Positions 25,967 to 32,821 of a stretch of 34,453 bases of DNA are shown here, in pieces (positions within the stretch are counted from its first letter, which is position 1; every line of letters starts with the position of its first letter). Origin of the DNA: Bryobacterales bacterium. GTDB taxonomy: Bacteria; Acidobacteriota; Terriglobia; Bryobacterales; Bryobacteraceae. The stretch lies in NCBI GenBank assembly GCA_003157745.1, contig PMKM01000058.1, positions 1-34,453 of the forward strand. The letters run 5' to 3'. The notes beneath the pieces are model-generated. The model was not told the origin of the DNA and made no database searches. It saw only the letters and a list, made by a program, of their open reading frames with translations. A program made the translations under genes and the position numbers.

Positions 25967-26590
25967 CTATGGCGCCGGGGTTAACGACGACACCTGTCTC
26001 GCTCTTACGATCCACCGCTTGGGCGCCGGACCGACGTAATAGAAAGGGTAGCAGGTCACTAGCGTCAGCAGGTTCTGGCTTGACGCAGCGAGAACGCTTA
26101 CATCGTTCGGGTCGACGATCCTCAGCGACTCGACTTCATACCGGAAATCCCCACTGGGCGTCGAGAAGCGAATCTCGTCGTCGACTTTCAGATTCCGCAG
26201 CGGGCGGAAGAGTGCGTCCCGATGCCCGGCGAGGCCCACGTTACCAGGCTGTCCCGGCAGCGCGGTGCCGGGAATATGTCCGATCGCGCGCCGCAGAGTG
26301 GCTCTATCGATCCCTTCGACGACGACCGCGGAAAACGAGAGGCGGGGGATCCCGATGCGGCCGATCAGGCCCGTCGGGGAGGCGGATGGCGGCGTTTGCG
26401 GAATGCCATGGTTCTCGACGAGCGCAAGCTGCAGTTGGTCGAGATCCCTGCTCAGGCGCCACTGGAATACACAAGCGTCCGCCACCGCGAATCCACAATA
26501 GCCCAGGAGCAGGACGGCGCAGGCGAACAGCGCGCGCTGGGCCCATTTCAGGGTCCGTCCGAGCGCCCCCTTCCCTACCAGAAGCTTCAT
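25967..26590 (-). CDS. Class D sortase
   Basis: Membrane-bound transpeptidase of 207 residues. One N-terminal transmembrane helix (about 17-38) is followed by the sortase beta-barrel. Catalytic residues are H123 in GLAGHRDALFRPL, C180 in LLTLVTCYPF and R192 in APKRWIVRA. This TLxTCYP...RWIVRA pattern is that of class D sortases found in many acidobacteria and other Gram-negatives. Sortases cut LPxTG-like signals between Thr and the next residue and join the protein to an amine. The candidate substrate, with LPATA, is two genes upstream (27623-28354). The ATG at 26590 overlaps the stop of the VWA gene (ATGA), so translation is coupled to it. Confidence 0.93.
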   Translation of the reverse strand: MKLLVGKGALGRTLKWAQRALFACAVLLLGYCGFAVADACVFQWRLSRDLDQLQLALVENHGIPQTPPSASPTGLIGRIGIPRLSFSAVVVEGIDRATLRRAIGHIPGTALPGQPGNVGLAGHRDALFRPLRNLKVDDEIRFSTPSGDFRYEVESLRIVDPNDVSVLAASSQNLLTLVTCYPFYYVGPAPKRWIVRARQVSSLTPAP

Positions 26591-27582
26591 TTGGCGACGT
26601 TCTCGTCAAGCCGCGGCTCGCCGCCGGCTATGTAACCGGCGCGGGTTCGAACGGACAGTCTCTCGTGGCCGTTGGCTCGCGCCAGCACGCGAATGGCGCG
26701 ATAAACACCGTCGCGCGTCAGATTGGCCGGCATATATCCGATCGTGTACTGATGGCGAATATCCCGCGCGATCCGCTCGCAGATGGAAACTACTTCGCCA
26801 AGCTGGTCGGGGAAGAAGGCTTCGCCTCCGGTTGCCTGCGCCAGGTGCCTGAGCACAGCCGGATTACGGTCCGGATCCCGTTCGTCGAATATGCCTACGG
26901 TATAGATGACGGCACTCGATCGCTCGGCCAGTTTCATAACCTCGGACAGGCTATGCTTGCTCACGTTGTCACCGCCATCGCTGACCACGATGAGCACTTT
27001 CTTATCCCGGCTGCTCGCCTGCAATTGCTCCAACCCCTTGGCAATCGCGTCGTAAAGAGCCGTCTGGCCCCCGGTAGGTGTGGCGGTGATCGCGTTTTCG
27101 AGCTCGGCGCTGCTATTGGTGAACCGGGTTGTGGGAGGCAGGCCGAGCGACACCTTCTCATTGAAGTTGACGACGAACATTTCGTCTTCCCGGTTGCTGG
27201 AGCGCGCGAAGGCGCGCGCCGCGGCGGTCACCTCGGGGAGTTTCGCTTCCATGGTCGTGCTGTGGTCGACGACCAGTCCCACGGTGACCGGAATATCCTC
27301 GTTCTTGAAGAGCTGGATGTGCTGCGGCACACCGTTTTCATGGACTTCAAAACTCTGTTCGCCCAGACCGGAGACAGAGACGCCTTGCCGGTCGGTCACG
27401 GTTGCATGTAACACCACCAGGGCGACGTCCACCGAGATTCGCAAAGGTCCCGAATCGGTGTCTTGTCTTACTGGTAAAGCCTGCTGCCCGGCGCGGGCCA
27501 GCAGGGAAATCAGGAAAAGGGCCAGGAGAGCAATGGTTATCGCCACGGCGTGCTCTCCGGCCCTCGATAGCTCCCTCTGCAT
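26587..27582 (-). CDS. VWFA-related protein of acidobacterial type
   Basis: Exported or membrane-tethered protein of 331 residues. It has an N-terminal hydrophobic helix (about 12-32, AITIALLALFLISLLA), then a short beta domain (VDVALVVLHATVTDRQG) and a von Willebrand A domain. The metal site (MIDAS) is D106-x-S108-x-T110 in VVDHSTT, T174 in GGQTALYDA and D202 in VVSDGGDN. It ends with a beta segment typical of the VWFA-related acidobacterial family. Binding of partner proteins is the usual VWA role. ATG 27582 with GGAAGGAAAAG is preferred over TTG 27612. Its stop overlaps the sortase start by ATGA; the LPATA protein lies 40 bases upstream. Confidence 0.9.
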   Translation of the reverse strand: MQRELSRAGEHAVAITIALLALFLISLLARAGQQALPVRQDTDSGPLRISVDVALVVLHATVTDRQGVSVSGLGEQSFEVHENGVPQHIQLFKNEDIPVTVGLVVDHSTTMEAKLPEVTAAARAFARSSNREDEMFVVNFNEKVSLGLPPTTRFTNSSAELENAITATPTGGQTALYDAIAKGLEQLQASSRDKKVLIVVSDGGDNVSKHSLSEVMKLAERSSAVIYTVGIFDERDPDRNPAVLRHLAQATGGEAFFPDQLGEVVSICERIARDIRHQYTIGYMPANLTRDGVYRAIRVLARANGHERLSVRTRAGYIAGGEPRLDENVAK

Positions 27583-27622
27583 GGGTGCTTTTCCTTCCGA
27601 CTGAATCACCAAACCAGGTCCC

Positions 27623-28354
27623 TTAGAGAACGCGCTTTTGCACCAGTCTCAGGGTCCAGGCCCCGCCCAGAGCGAGCAAACCGAACAGGGCGATCAGCGG
27701 CAACGAACTTGCCGTCGCGGGCAGCGTGGCCGGCGCGGCTACTGGTTCCTCCGCCGGCGGCGGGGTGACCACCTGGGCGACTTCCACGGTTTCTCCCGTC
27801 GGCTTGATCGCTATCACGGGCGCCTGCCTCAGTTGCGCCACCACGGGCTCGTCCACGGTCAAGATCGGCTTTTCGACCTCAATCGGCAACTCGGCCTGTG
27901 TAGCGAGAACGACCGAATTGTTCTGCTGGGCCAGGGTAACTGCTTTCGCCCGCGGATACACAAATTCGTCGCCCCAGTTCTTGCCGGGATAGAACCATGC
28001 GCGCAGCGCCTCCGGCTCACCGGCCGGCCGCTCATTGAACGTAATTACGGTCTTGCCCGTCGCTCTCAGGCGATAGTTCGGGATGGCCAGGATGGTCGCA
28101 TAGACCACCGTTTCGTCCTTGTTGAATATCTGGACGATGTGACGATCGCCCTGCGAGTCCAGAAGTTTGAATACATAGGTGCCGGCCGGCAGCACGCCCC
28201 ACCCTTTGAGGTGGACTCCCGGGATCTCGACGGGACCGCTGAAAGTCAACACGGTTTTGTTGTTCCATTCATCCGCCCGCGCGGCTGTTGACACTGCCAC
28301 GCCCAGCAACGCCAGGCTGAACACGGTTGTTGATACTGCTCTCAAGACATTCAT
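27623..28354 (-). CDS. Secreted protein with LPATA sorting signal (sortase substrate)
   Basis: Exported protein of 243 residues. The signal peptide ends near residue 27 (STAARA). A soluble domain (about 30-150), with LPAGTYVFKLLDSQGDRHIV and TVITFNERPAGEPEALRAW, is of a type seen in acidobacterial secreted proteins but has no known function. A Pro/Ala linker follows. The C-terminus has LPATA (211-215), a hydrophobic helix and the basic tail RLVQKR, which is the LPxTG-like sorting signal layout. Placed directly before the VWA and class D sortase genes, it is the obvious substrate. AAGGAGAAG lies before the ATG at 28354; the longer frame to 28717 is not used. Confidence 0.85.
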   Translation of the reverse strand: MNVLRAVSTTVFSLALLGVAVSTAARADEWNNKTVLTFSGPVEIPGVHLKGWGVLPAGTYVFKLLDSQGDRHIVQIFNKDETVVYATILAIPNYRLRATGKTVITFNERPAGEPEALRAWFYPGKNWGDEFVYPRAKAVTLAQQNNSVVLATQAELPIEVEKPILTVDEPVVAQLRQAPVIAIKPTGETVEVAQVVTPPPAEEPVAAPATLPATASSLPLIALFGLLALGGAWTLRLVQKRVL

Positions 28355-28931
28355 CTGCTTCTTCTCCTTATGATTTAAAAACGCGTACGGCCGGCTCTTC
28401 GTTTGGTCGGGCACCATGCTTCCAAAACCTTCGCTGGCTGGCAGCACACGATGTAAGGAGGAGCATTCCAAGGTCCATCGAGCGTTTCCGCACCAAGGGT
28501 GCGGCTGTCCTTCCTCGGCAACCTTGTGCTTGCCGTATCTTGAGGGGTCCGCAAGAGAGCGGCAGAGCGCTGGGCCTTGCGACGCCGCTCGTGCCGCCCG
28601 AGCCGCGGACTCATGCAGTAATTGCCGCACGGAACGCAGGAACTGCCGCGAGCGTCGTTGCGAGAATCGCGTTCGACAGCGGGAAGGAGCTCCCGCCCCC
28701 AAAAAAAACGGCCGCATCGGCGCAGTTCATGGATTCCCATGAGCTGTTGGCGATGCGGCCAACGAAGAATCGAATAAGATATAGCGCGCGGTTCGAGAGA
28801 CAAACGCGGCCAGGCTTCCGGGAGTGCCGGACTGGCCGTGCGGGCACGTGTCTGCTAGTGTGTTCGCGTGGCGCTACCGGGATCGGGGAGTAACGACAGA
28901 ACCAGACTCGCCAACACAAGGGAAGCCAAGC
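28355..28931. other. Long non-coding stretch upstream of the sortase operon
   Basis: About 580 bases. The sortase operon promoter should lie in 28355-28700, and a strong terminator for the minus-strand genes above is at 28701-28760. Short open frames on both strands lack start sites and recognisable protein. A short minus-strand hydrophobic peptide could start at 28947 (about 30 residues), but has no good ribosome site. Confidence 0.5.
28701..28760 (-). terminator. Strong intrinsic terminator
   Basis: Read on the minus strand, an imperfect 23-bp stem (arms 28710-28732 and 28737-28760, loop GAAT) is followed by eight T's (28701-28708). The stem begins GGCCGCATCG and ends CGATGCGGCC. It is downstream of the small Cys-rich gene (28932) and should end that transcript before the sortase operon. 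Confidence 0.8.
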
Positions 28932-29159
28932 CTATTGGTACGAACATTGTACGCTCGATTCGCTGGGTGGGGTAGTTTGCGACAACAGTTCGAGGTGCGA
29001 TGCCAGCACGCGCGGAGCGAACTCCTCGGGCTGATCCCAACGCACGCGATGGCGCTGCCCGCACGCCCTGCACTCATACTGGCCGTGCGAAGGCCACATC
29101 GGCTCGTTGTGCATCAACTTGCACCAGAGATTTGCGATCTTAGCTTGGCTCGGCATCAT
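28932..29159 (-). CDS. Small Cys-rich (zinc-ribbon-like) protein
   Basis: A 75-residue protein that I recall as a family of small acidobacterial proteins with no known function. It has a conserved-looking core LWCKLMHNEPMWPSHGQYEC and ends its core with CRACGQRHRVRW. C13, H17, C30 and C33 (with H25 and H37) could bind zinc. The tail (from about residue 45) is Ser/Pro/Leu-rich and less conserved-looking. Two ATGs in a row (29159, 29156) are preceded by GAGGGAG, which fixes the start; the longer frame to 29246 overlaps CsbD and is less likely. It lies 37 bases after CsbD and before the strong terminator, so the two may form one transcript. Confidence 0.65.
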   Translation of the reverse strand: MMPSQAKIANLWCKLMHNEPMWPSHGQYECRACGQRHRVRWDQPEEFAPRVLASHLELLSQTTPPSESSVQCSYQ

Positions 29160-29196
29160 CGACTTATACTCCCTCGTCTCAGCGGGCAACTCACGG

Positions 29197-29433
29197 TTAC
29201 AGGCGGGTGGCCGCGGCGGCTTCCCGTTTGGATTGTTCCAGGGCACCCGACCATTCTTCAGCCTGCTTTTCAGCCACGGCCCTAGCCACTCCGTATCGCT
29301 CCTGAATGCAGCCGATCAAGTGCTCTTTCCTGCCGGCGATCATCTCCCAGTCACTGTCGGTCAGTTTGCCCCAGCGCCCGCGGGCGGCGCCGACGAACTG
29401 CTTCCACTTGCCCTCGATCTGGTCCCAATTCAT
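29197..29433 (-). CDS. CsbD-family stress protein
   Basis: Small hydrophilic protein of 78 residues. The N-terminus MNWDQIEGKWKQFVGAARGRWGKLTDSDWEMI is the CsbD-type pattern: short amphipathic helices with repeated Gly and Trp. Members are general-stress proteins of unknown biochemistry, often sigma-factor-controlled. A strong AAGGAGAAA precedes the ATG at 29433. It is divergent from the glycine-zipper gene at 29704; the 270-base region between them holds repeated A/T-rich and GCAC-GTGC elements. The Cys-rich gene follows in the same direction. Confidence 0.9.
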   Translation of the reverse strand: MNWDQIEGKWKQFVGAARGRWGKLTDSDWEMIAGRKEHLIGCIQERYGVARAVAEKQAEEWSGALEQSKREAAAATRL

Positions 29434-29560
29434 GTTTTCTCCTTCTGCATCCGGTTTCCCGGCTCAGCCTACTTGTGGCACGTTGACCGCCGTTCGAATC
29501 CACGATGACGCTAATAGGAAAAGGTCGGTCCGAGCCGCCCACACAAGCTCCAAACGCCCT

Positions 29561-29599
29561 AAAAGCATGCATTCTCAAAAGCATATTCTGCACCTGTGC
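29561..29599. promoter_or_regulatory. Direct repeat and GCAC/GTGC dyad in a divergent promoter region
   Basis: AAAAGCAT(GC)ATTCT occurs at 29561-29575 and again, without the GC, at 29577-29589, a spacing of 16 bases. The second copy runs into ATTCTGCAC and a GCAC-CT-GTGC dyad (29590-29599). This lies between CsbD (minus) and the glycine-zipper gene (plus). ATTCTGCAC recurs in the 32464-32480 dyad. A shared regulator-binding role is inference. Confidence 0.35.
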
Positions 29600-29703
29600 G
29601 TATCCGTATTAGCCGCGCATCTCCGCGACAGGGCGGCCCGCGCAGCATGGCCCGGCGCGTGCACAGACCCGAGATACGACACTTCCAAAAGGAGGCACGG
29701 CAA

Positions 29704-30336
29704 ATGTCAAAGAATACATCGGTAATCGGAATTTATCCGGATCGTACAACCGTTTCGGACGCCATCAATGTCCTGCATAAAGCGGGGTACCGGACGACGG
29801 ACATCTCGGTCCTGGCGTCGGACAATCAGGGATCGAAGGACTTTGCGCTAGTCAAGCGGACGAAGGCCTTGGAGGGCGCGGCGGCGGGAGCGGTAGTCGG
29901 CGCCCTGTTGGGCGCCGCGTTGGCCTGGTACATATCCACGCAGACGGCGACCATCGCGGGTTTGGCGCCGCTGGTTGCGGCGGGACCCGTATACGCCGCT
30001 TTGGCTGGCGCCGGCGCCGGCGGGATCCTGGGATGGTTGGTGGGAATGCTGGGCGGCGCGCGGACGACCGAGTATGTCGCCAAGCGATACGCGGGCAGAA
30101 TCAGGCGTGGCGGAATCCTGGTGTCCGTTCACTGCGACAGTAACGAGTGGTGCGACCGGGCGAAGACAACTCTGAAAAACACGGGAGCCCGGAGTATCTC
30201 CTCCGCTTCGGAAACGTCCGCCGACTACGGAACGACGGACAAGCCGACGGAGAGGGCACCGGCGGCGTTCTCGACTCGCGGCGAGGCGCCGGCCCTACAG
30301 AAGGCGGATCATGCCGCTGACGAAGTCAGGAAGTAA
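29704..30336 (+). CDS. Glycine-zipper membrane protein, general-stress type
   Basis: A 210-residue membrane protein. The N-terminal about 45 residues (TSVIGIYPDRTTVSDAINVL...DISVLA) form a small ferredoxin-like domain as in general-stress 17M-type and DUF3341-type proteins. Two Gly/Ala-rich hydrophobic segments (about 58-80 and 88-118, with GAAAGAVVGALLGAALAW) follow. A soluble beta segment (GGILVSVHCDSNEWCDRAKT) and a disordered charged tail finish it. The start is ATG 29704, preceded by AAGGAGG; the longer frame from 29596 does not fit. It is divergent from CsbD and is followed at 37 bases by a tiny DUF3309-like gene. Confidence 0.8.
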   Translation: MSKNTSVIGIYPDRTTVSDAINVLHKAGYRTTDISVLASDNQGSKDFALVKRTKALEGAAAGAVVGALLGAALAWYISTQTATIAGLAPLVAAGPVYAALAGAGAGGILGWLVGMLGGARTTEYVAKRYAGRIRRGGILVSVHCDSNEWCDRAKTTLKNTGARSISSASETSADYGTTDKPTERAPAAFSTRGEAPALQKADHAADEVRK

Positions 30337-30373
30337 AGATCCAAAATTGTGATGACAAGAGAGGATACATCAT

Positions 30374-30529
30374 ATGTTACTACTGCTTATTATCGTGTTG
30401 GTCGTCTTAGGTAGCGGCGGAGGGTATTATGGGCACAGGCGATGGGGCTACGGAGGAGGCGTTGGAATCGGGTTGGGCACCATACTGTTGATACTCCTCC
30501 TGGCCTACCTCCTGGGGTTCGCATACTGA
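30374..30529 (+). CDS. DUF3309-like small membrane protein
   Basis: A 51-residue peptide: hydrophobic start MLLLLIIVLVVLGSGGGYYG, a short basic, Gly-rich loop (HRRWGYGGGVGIGLG), and a second hydrophobic segment ILLILLLAYLLG. This two-helix plan with a Gly/Trp/Tyr loop is that of DUF3309-type proteins. AGAGGA lies before the ATG at 30374. It follows the glycine-zipper gene at 37 bases, so it may be read from the same promoter. Function is unknown; it fits the stress-type small-membrane set. Confidence 0.75.
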   Translation: MLLLLIIVLVVLGSGGGYYGHRRWGYGGGVGIGLGTILLILLLAYLLGFAY

Positions 30530-30738
30530 CACACGGCAACCCGCTTTCCTGACGGCGCTCCAGTATCAATCGCAGCGTGCCGGGCCGGATAGGAACGGCC
30601 AACCGTATCGCAGCGACAGGCATGAGCGCGGGTGCGGGTGAAGGATCCGGCCGTGGCTCTGGCAGCACGCGCCATAGCCCTGCCAATACCTCGGGCAGGA
30701 TGCCATCGAACCCATGGACATTCTATTCTCCGTCAGCG

Positions 30739-30751
30739 GTCCTGACAGGAC
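30739..30751. promoter_or_regulatory. GTCCTG-A-CAGGAC dyad
   Basis: A perfect six-base inverted repeat about 75 bases upstream of the Gln-rich protein start (30827). The about 300 bases from 30530 to 30826 hold no supported gene, so this is a candidate operator in the leader of that gene. The match is short. Confidence 0.3.
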
Positions 30752-30826
30752 TGCGCACTGGCCGGAGTAAGGACGGATTGGTTGCCCGCGTGCATAGTTA
30801 TTCACGTACTTAAGGAGATAATTGCC

Positions 30827-31708
30827 ATGCAGTTTATTCGAGCTACCAGTACCGCAGCCGTGTTGCTACTCTTCGGGATATCTACCTCTGCATACGCGCA
30901 GAAGCAGGAACAACAGCACGCACAGGCGCAGCCGCAACAGCGCGCCGAGCAGCCGCATCAACAGCCCCAGCAGCAGCAACAGCAGCGGGCCCAGCAGGCT
31001 CCGCAACAAAGGCCGCAGCAGCAACAGCAGCCTCAGCAGAATCAGCAGCGACAAGCGCAGCAGCAGCCTCAGCAACAGCAGCAACAACAGCAGCGAGCCC
31101 AACAGGCGCAGCAGCAGCGGCCGCAGCAGCAACAGCAACAACAGAATCAGCAGCGGCAAGCGCAGCAGCAGCCTCAGCAACAGCAACAGCAGCGGCAAGC
31201 GCAGCAGCAGCCTCAACAACAGCAGCAACAGCAGCGTGCCCAACAGGCGCAGCAACAACAACCGCAACAACAGAGGGCGCAGCAGCAACAGCCACAGCGT
31301 GCGCGGCCGCAGGCGGTTGCGTGGCAGCAGAAGCGAGGATGGCAACAGCAGGGCGCCTGGCAGGGGAATAGCACGTGGCAGCAGAGCCGCTCTCAGCAGT
31401 GGGGAAGCGATCATCGGAATTGGGGCCAACGCGGAGGCTACGGCGGTTACTACATTCCCCAGGCCAGCTTCGATCTATCTTTTGGGAATCAGCATTGGTT
31501 CCGGATGCACACCATGCCGAGCATGTATATGGGATATCCGCGCTTCTCATATGGCGGCTATTCGTTCCTGCTGGTGGATCCCTACCCGGAATCCTGGGCG
31601 GAGAACTGGTTCGATACGGATGACCTCTACATCGCTTACGACAATGGGTATTACCTTTACGACCGCAACTATCCGGACGTCGGTCTGGCAATCACCATTG
31701 AACTGTAG
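30827..31708 (+). CDS. Secreted Gln-rich repeat protein
   Basis: Exported protein of 293 residues. The signal peptide ends at AYA (residue 24). Residues 25-160 are almost only Gln, with Ala, Arg and Pro. Two imperfect copies of a unit of about 36 residues, starting NQQRQAQQQPQQQQ, are visible at about 72 and 107. A Trp/Gln/Arg section follows (165-200). The C-terminal domain (about 206-293) has aromatic, acidic segments (WFRMHTMPSMYMGYPRFSYG, then FLLVDPYPESWAENWFDTDD). The mix suggests an exported, flexible stalk with a folded tip. TAAGGAG lies before the ATG at 30827. The antisense and other-frame open frames here are by-products of the repeat. No function is known. Confidence 0.85.
   Translation: MQFIRATSTAAVLLLFGISTSAYAQKQEQQHAQAQPQQRAEQPHQQPQQQQQQRAQQAPQQRPQQQQQPQQNQQRQAQQQPQQQQQQQQRAQQAQQQRPQQQQQQQNQQRQAQQQPQQQQQQRQAQQQPQQQQQQQRAQQAQQQQPQQQRAQQQQPQRARPQAVAWQQKRGWQQQGAWQGNSTWQQSRSQQWGSDHRNWGQRGGYGGYYIPQASFDLSFGNQHWFRMHTMPSMYMGYPRFSYGGYSFLLVDPYPESWAENWFDTDDLYIAYDNGYYLYDRNYPDVGLAITIEL
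30895..31310 (+). repeat. CAG/CAA-rich coding repeat
   Basis: Low-complexity DNA coding for the Gln tract. CAG and CAA codons alternate irregularly, with CGN (Arg), CCN (Pro) and GCN (Ala) interruptions. A unit of about 105 bases is repeated imperfectly from about 31040 and 31144. Such repeats can expand or contract. Confidence 0.75.
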
Positions 31709-31719
31709 CTGACCGATGA

Positions 31720-32442
31720 ATGCGCCGGATGGCGACATCGATGAGGCCGGAAGTGACAGGACCCCAAATCGAAAGACACCGCACGGAACGCGTCGGCTGG
31801 CTCCGTGCGGCGGTATTAGGAGCGAACGACGGGATACTGTCGACGTCGAGTCTGGTACTCGGAGTCGCGGCCGCGCATGCGACTCACAGCAGCGTAATGG
31901 TCGCGGGGGTCGCCGGACTGGTGGCTGGGGCGATGTCGATGGCGGCGGGCGAGTATGTCTCGGTGCATTCACAATCCGACACCGAACACGCCGACCTCGA
32001 ACTCGAACGCACGGAGCTGAGGACGGACAACGCGGGCGAGCACAAGGAACTGATGGCGATCTATGTCGCCCGCGGGCTCGATCCCAAACTCGCCAAACAG
32101 GTCGCAGCCCAGCTTATGGCGCATGACGCCCTGGGCGCGCACGCTCGGGACGAACTGGGCATCTCCGCGTCCTTCAGCGCGCGTCCGATTCAGGCGGCGT
32201 TGGCATCGGCCGGCAGTTTCGCCGTCGGAGCGGCGATGCCTCTCGCGGTCACAGGCATGGCGGCGCAGGCATATCTGATTCCCCTTGTTTCCGGGACGTC
32301 ACTCGTATTCCTGGCGCTCCTGGGTGGCTTGGCAGCGCGTGCTGGGGGCGCAAGCGTGACGGTAGGCGCGCTACGGGTCACCTTCTGGGGCGCTCTAGCG
32401 ATGGGCGTAACCGCGGCCGTCGGGGCGCTGTTCGGGTCCTGA
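31720..32442 (+). CDS. VIT1/CCC1-family metal transporter
   Basis: Inner-membrane protein of 240 residues with about five hydrophobic segments. LRAAVLGANDGILSTSSLVLGV is the first-helix signature of the VIT1/CCC1 family of Fe/Mn transporters. AGAMSMAAGEYVSVHSQSDTE is the second signature, leading into the cytosolic metal-binding helices with Glu-rich ELERTEL and AHDALGAHARDELG. Its helix order is full length. The start is ATG 31720, with in-frame ATGs at 31729 and 31741 as alternatives; no strong ribosome site distinguishes them. It follows the Gln-rich gene by 11 bases. Export or storage of iron or manganese fits a stress cluster. Confidence 0.9.
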   Translation: MRRMATSMRPEVTGPQIERHRTERVGWLRAAVLGANDGILSTSSLVLGVAAAHATHSSVMVAGVAGLVAGAMSMAAGEYVSVHSQSDTEHADLELERTELRTDNAGEHKELMAIYVARGLDPKLAKQVAAQLMAHDALGAHARDELGISASFSARPIQAALASAGSFAVGAAMPLAVTGMAAQAYLIPLVSGTSLVFLALLGGLAARAGGASVTVGALRVTFWGALAMGVTAAVGALFGS

Positions 32443-32463
32443 TCTGCACCAACTGCCGCATTC

Positions 32464-32480
32464 AGTGCAGATTCTGCACT
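32464..32480. promoter_or_regulatory. AGTGCAGA-T-TCTGCACT dyad
   Basis: A perfect eight-base inverted repeat, 22 bases after the VIT gene stop and about 106 bases before the lmo0937-like gene. The half-site AGTGCA also occurs in the 20782-20796 dyad near glsB, and TTCTGCAC recurs at 29587. Candidate operator; weak as a terminator because no T-run follows. Confidence 0.4.
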
Positions 32481-32586
32481 TGAGGCCAAAGGCCCCGCCG
32501 CTCCGTCATCGCACCAGCCGCCAAACGGCGCCGCTTGCCGCGTTGGACCCGCGATTGCAATATTGCGCAGTCGAAGGAGTATCAAG

Positions 32587-32736
32587 ATGCTTTGGACGAT
32601 TTGTGTGATTCTCTTAGTTCTGTGGGCGTTGGGAATGGTATCCTCCTATACCGCCGGCGGCCTGATTCATCTTCTGTTGGTCCTCGCGTTAATAGTACTG
32701 GCAGTGCGTCTATTCCAGGGCCGCAGAGTCGTGTAA
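32587..32736 (+). CDS. lmo0937-type small membrane protein
   Basis: A 49-residue protein: MLWTICVILLVLWALGMVSS, then YTAGGLIHLLLVLALIVLAV and the basic tail RLFQGRRVV. This matches the lmo0937-family plan of two helices with the YTxGGxIHLLL core. AAGGAG at 32574-32579 precedes the ATG. The role is unknown; it is often found among envelope-stress genes. It is followed, beyond a hairpin, by a second tiny membrane gene. Confidence 0.88.
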   Translation: MLWTICVILLVLWALGMVSSYTAGGLIHLLLVLALIVLAVRLFQGRRVV

Positions 32737-32746
32737 CTCATAAAGC

Positions 32747-32784
32747 ACACCCAGCCGTCTGGCACAGAGCCATCGACTGGGTGT
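32747..32784 (+). promoter_or_regulatory. Hairpin between two tiny membrane genes
   Basis: ACACCCAG (32747-32754) pairs perfectly with CTGGGTGT (32777-32784); inside it, TGGC-ACAGA-GCCA forms a second stem. It lies between the lmo0937-like gene (stop 32736) and the next start (32822). It may terminate, attenuate or protect the mRNA; no U-run follows. Confidence 0.45.
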
Positions 32785-32821
32785 CGGATTGCTACCTAAC
32801 TAAACAGGAGTGTACAAGAAG

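Noticed and set aside
25969-27411. 480-codon plus-strand frame opposite sortase and VWA genes
   Set aside because: Antisense to two well-supported genes with catalytic motifs; no domains of its own.
28855-29073. Minus-strand frame ending in a short hydrophobic peptide (start 28947)
   Set aside because: Weak start signal and overlap with the Cys-rich gene in another frame; could be chance.
29488-29502. GTTCGAATCC, resembling a tRNA T-loop
   Set aside because: No acceptor, D or anticodon stems can be formed around it.
30895-31310. CRISPR-like repeat
   Set aside because: The repeats are codon-level CAG/CAA low complexity within an open frame, with no unique spacers of constant length.
30866-31691. 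Long Leu/Ala-rich open frames on the minus strand and a Ser/Asn-rich frame on the plus strand over the Gln repeat
   Set aside because: They are by-products of CAG/CAA repeats read in other frames (CTG/TTG = Leu, GCN = Ala, AGC/AAC = Ser/Asn) and have no start sites or family features.
32475-32580. Promoter of sigma-54 type near the stress genes
   Set aside because: TGGCAC-like strings occur at 29475 and 32759 but the matching TTGC at the right spacing is absent.
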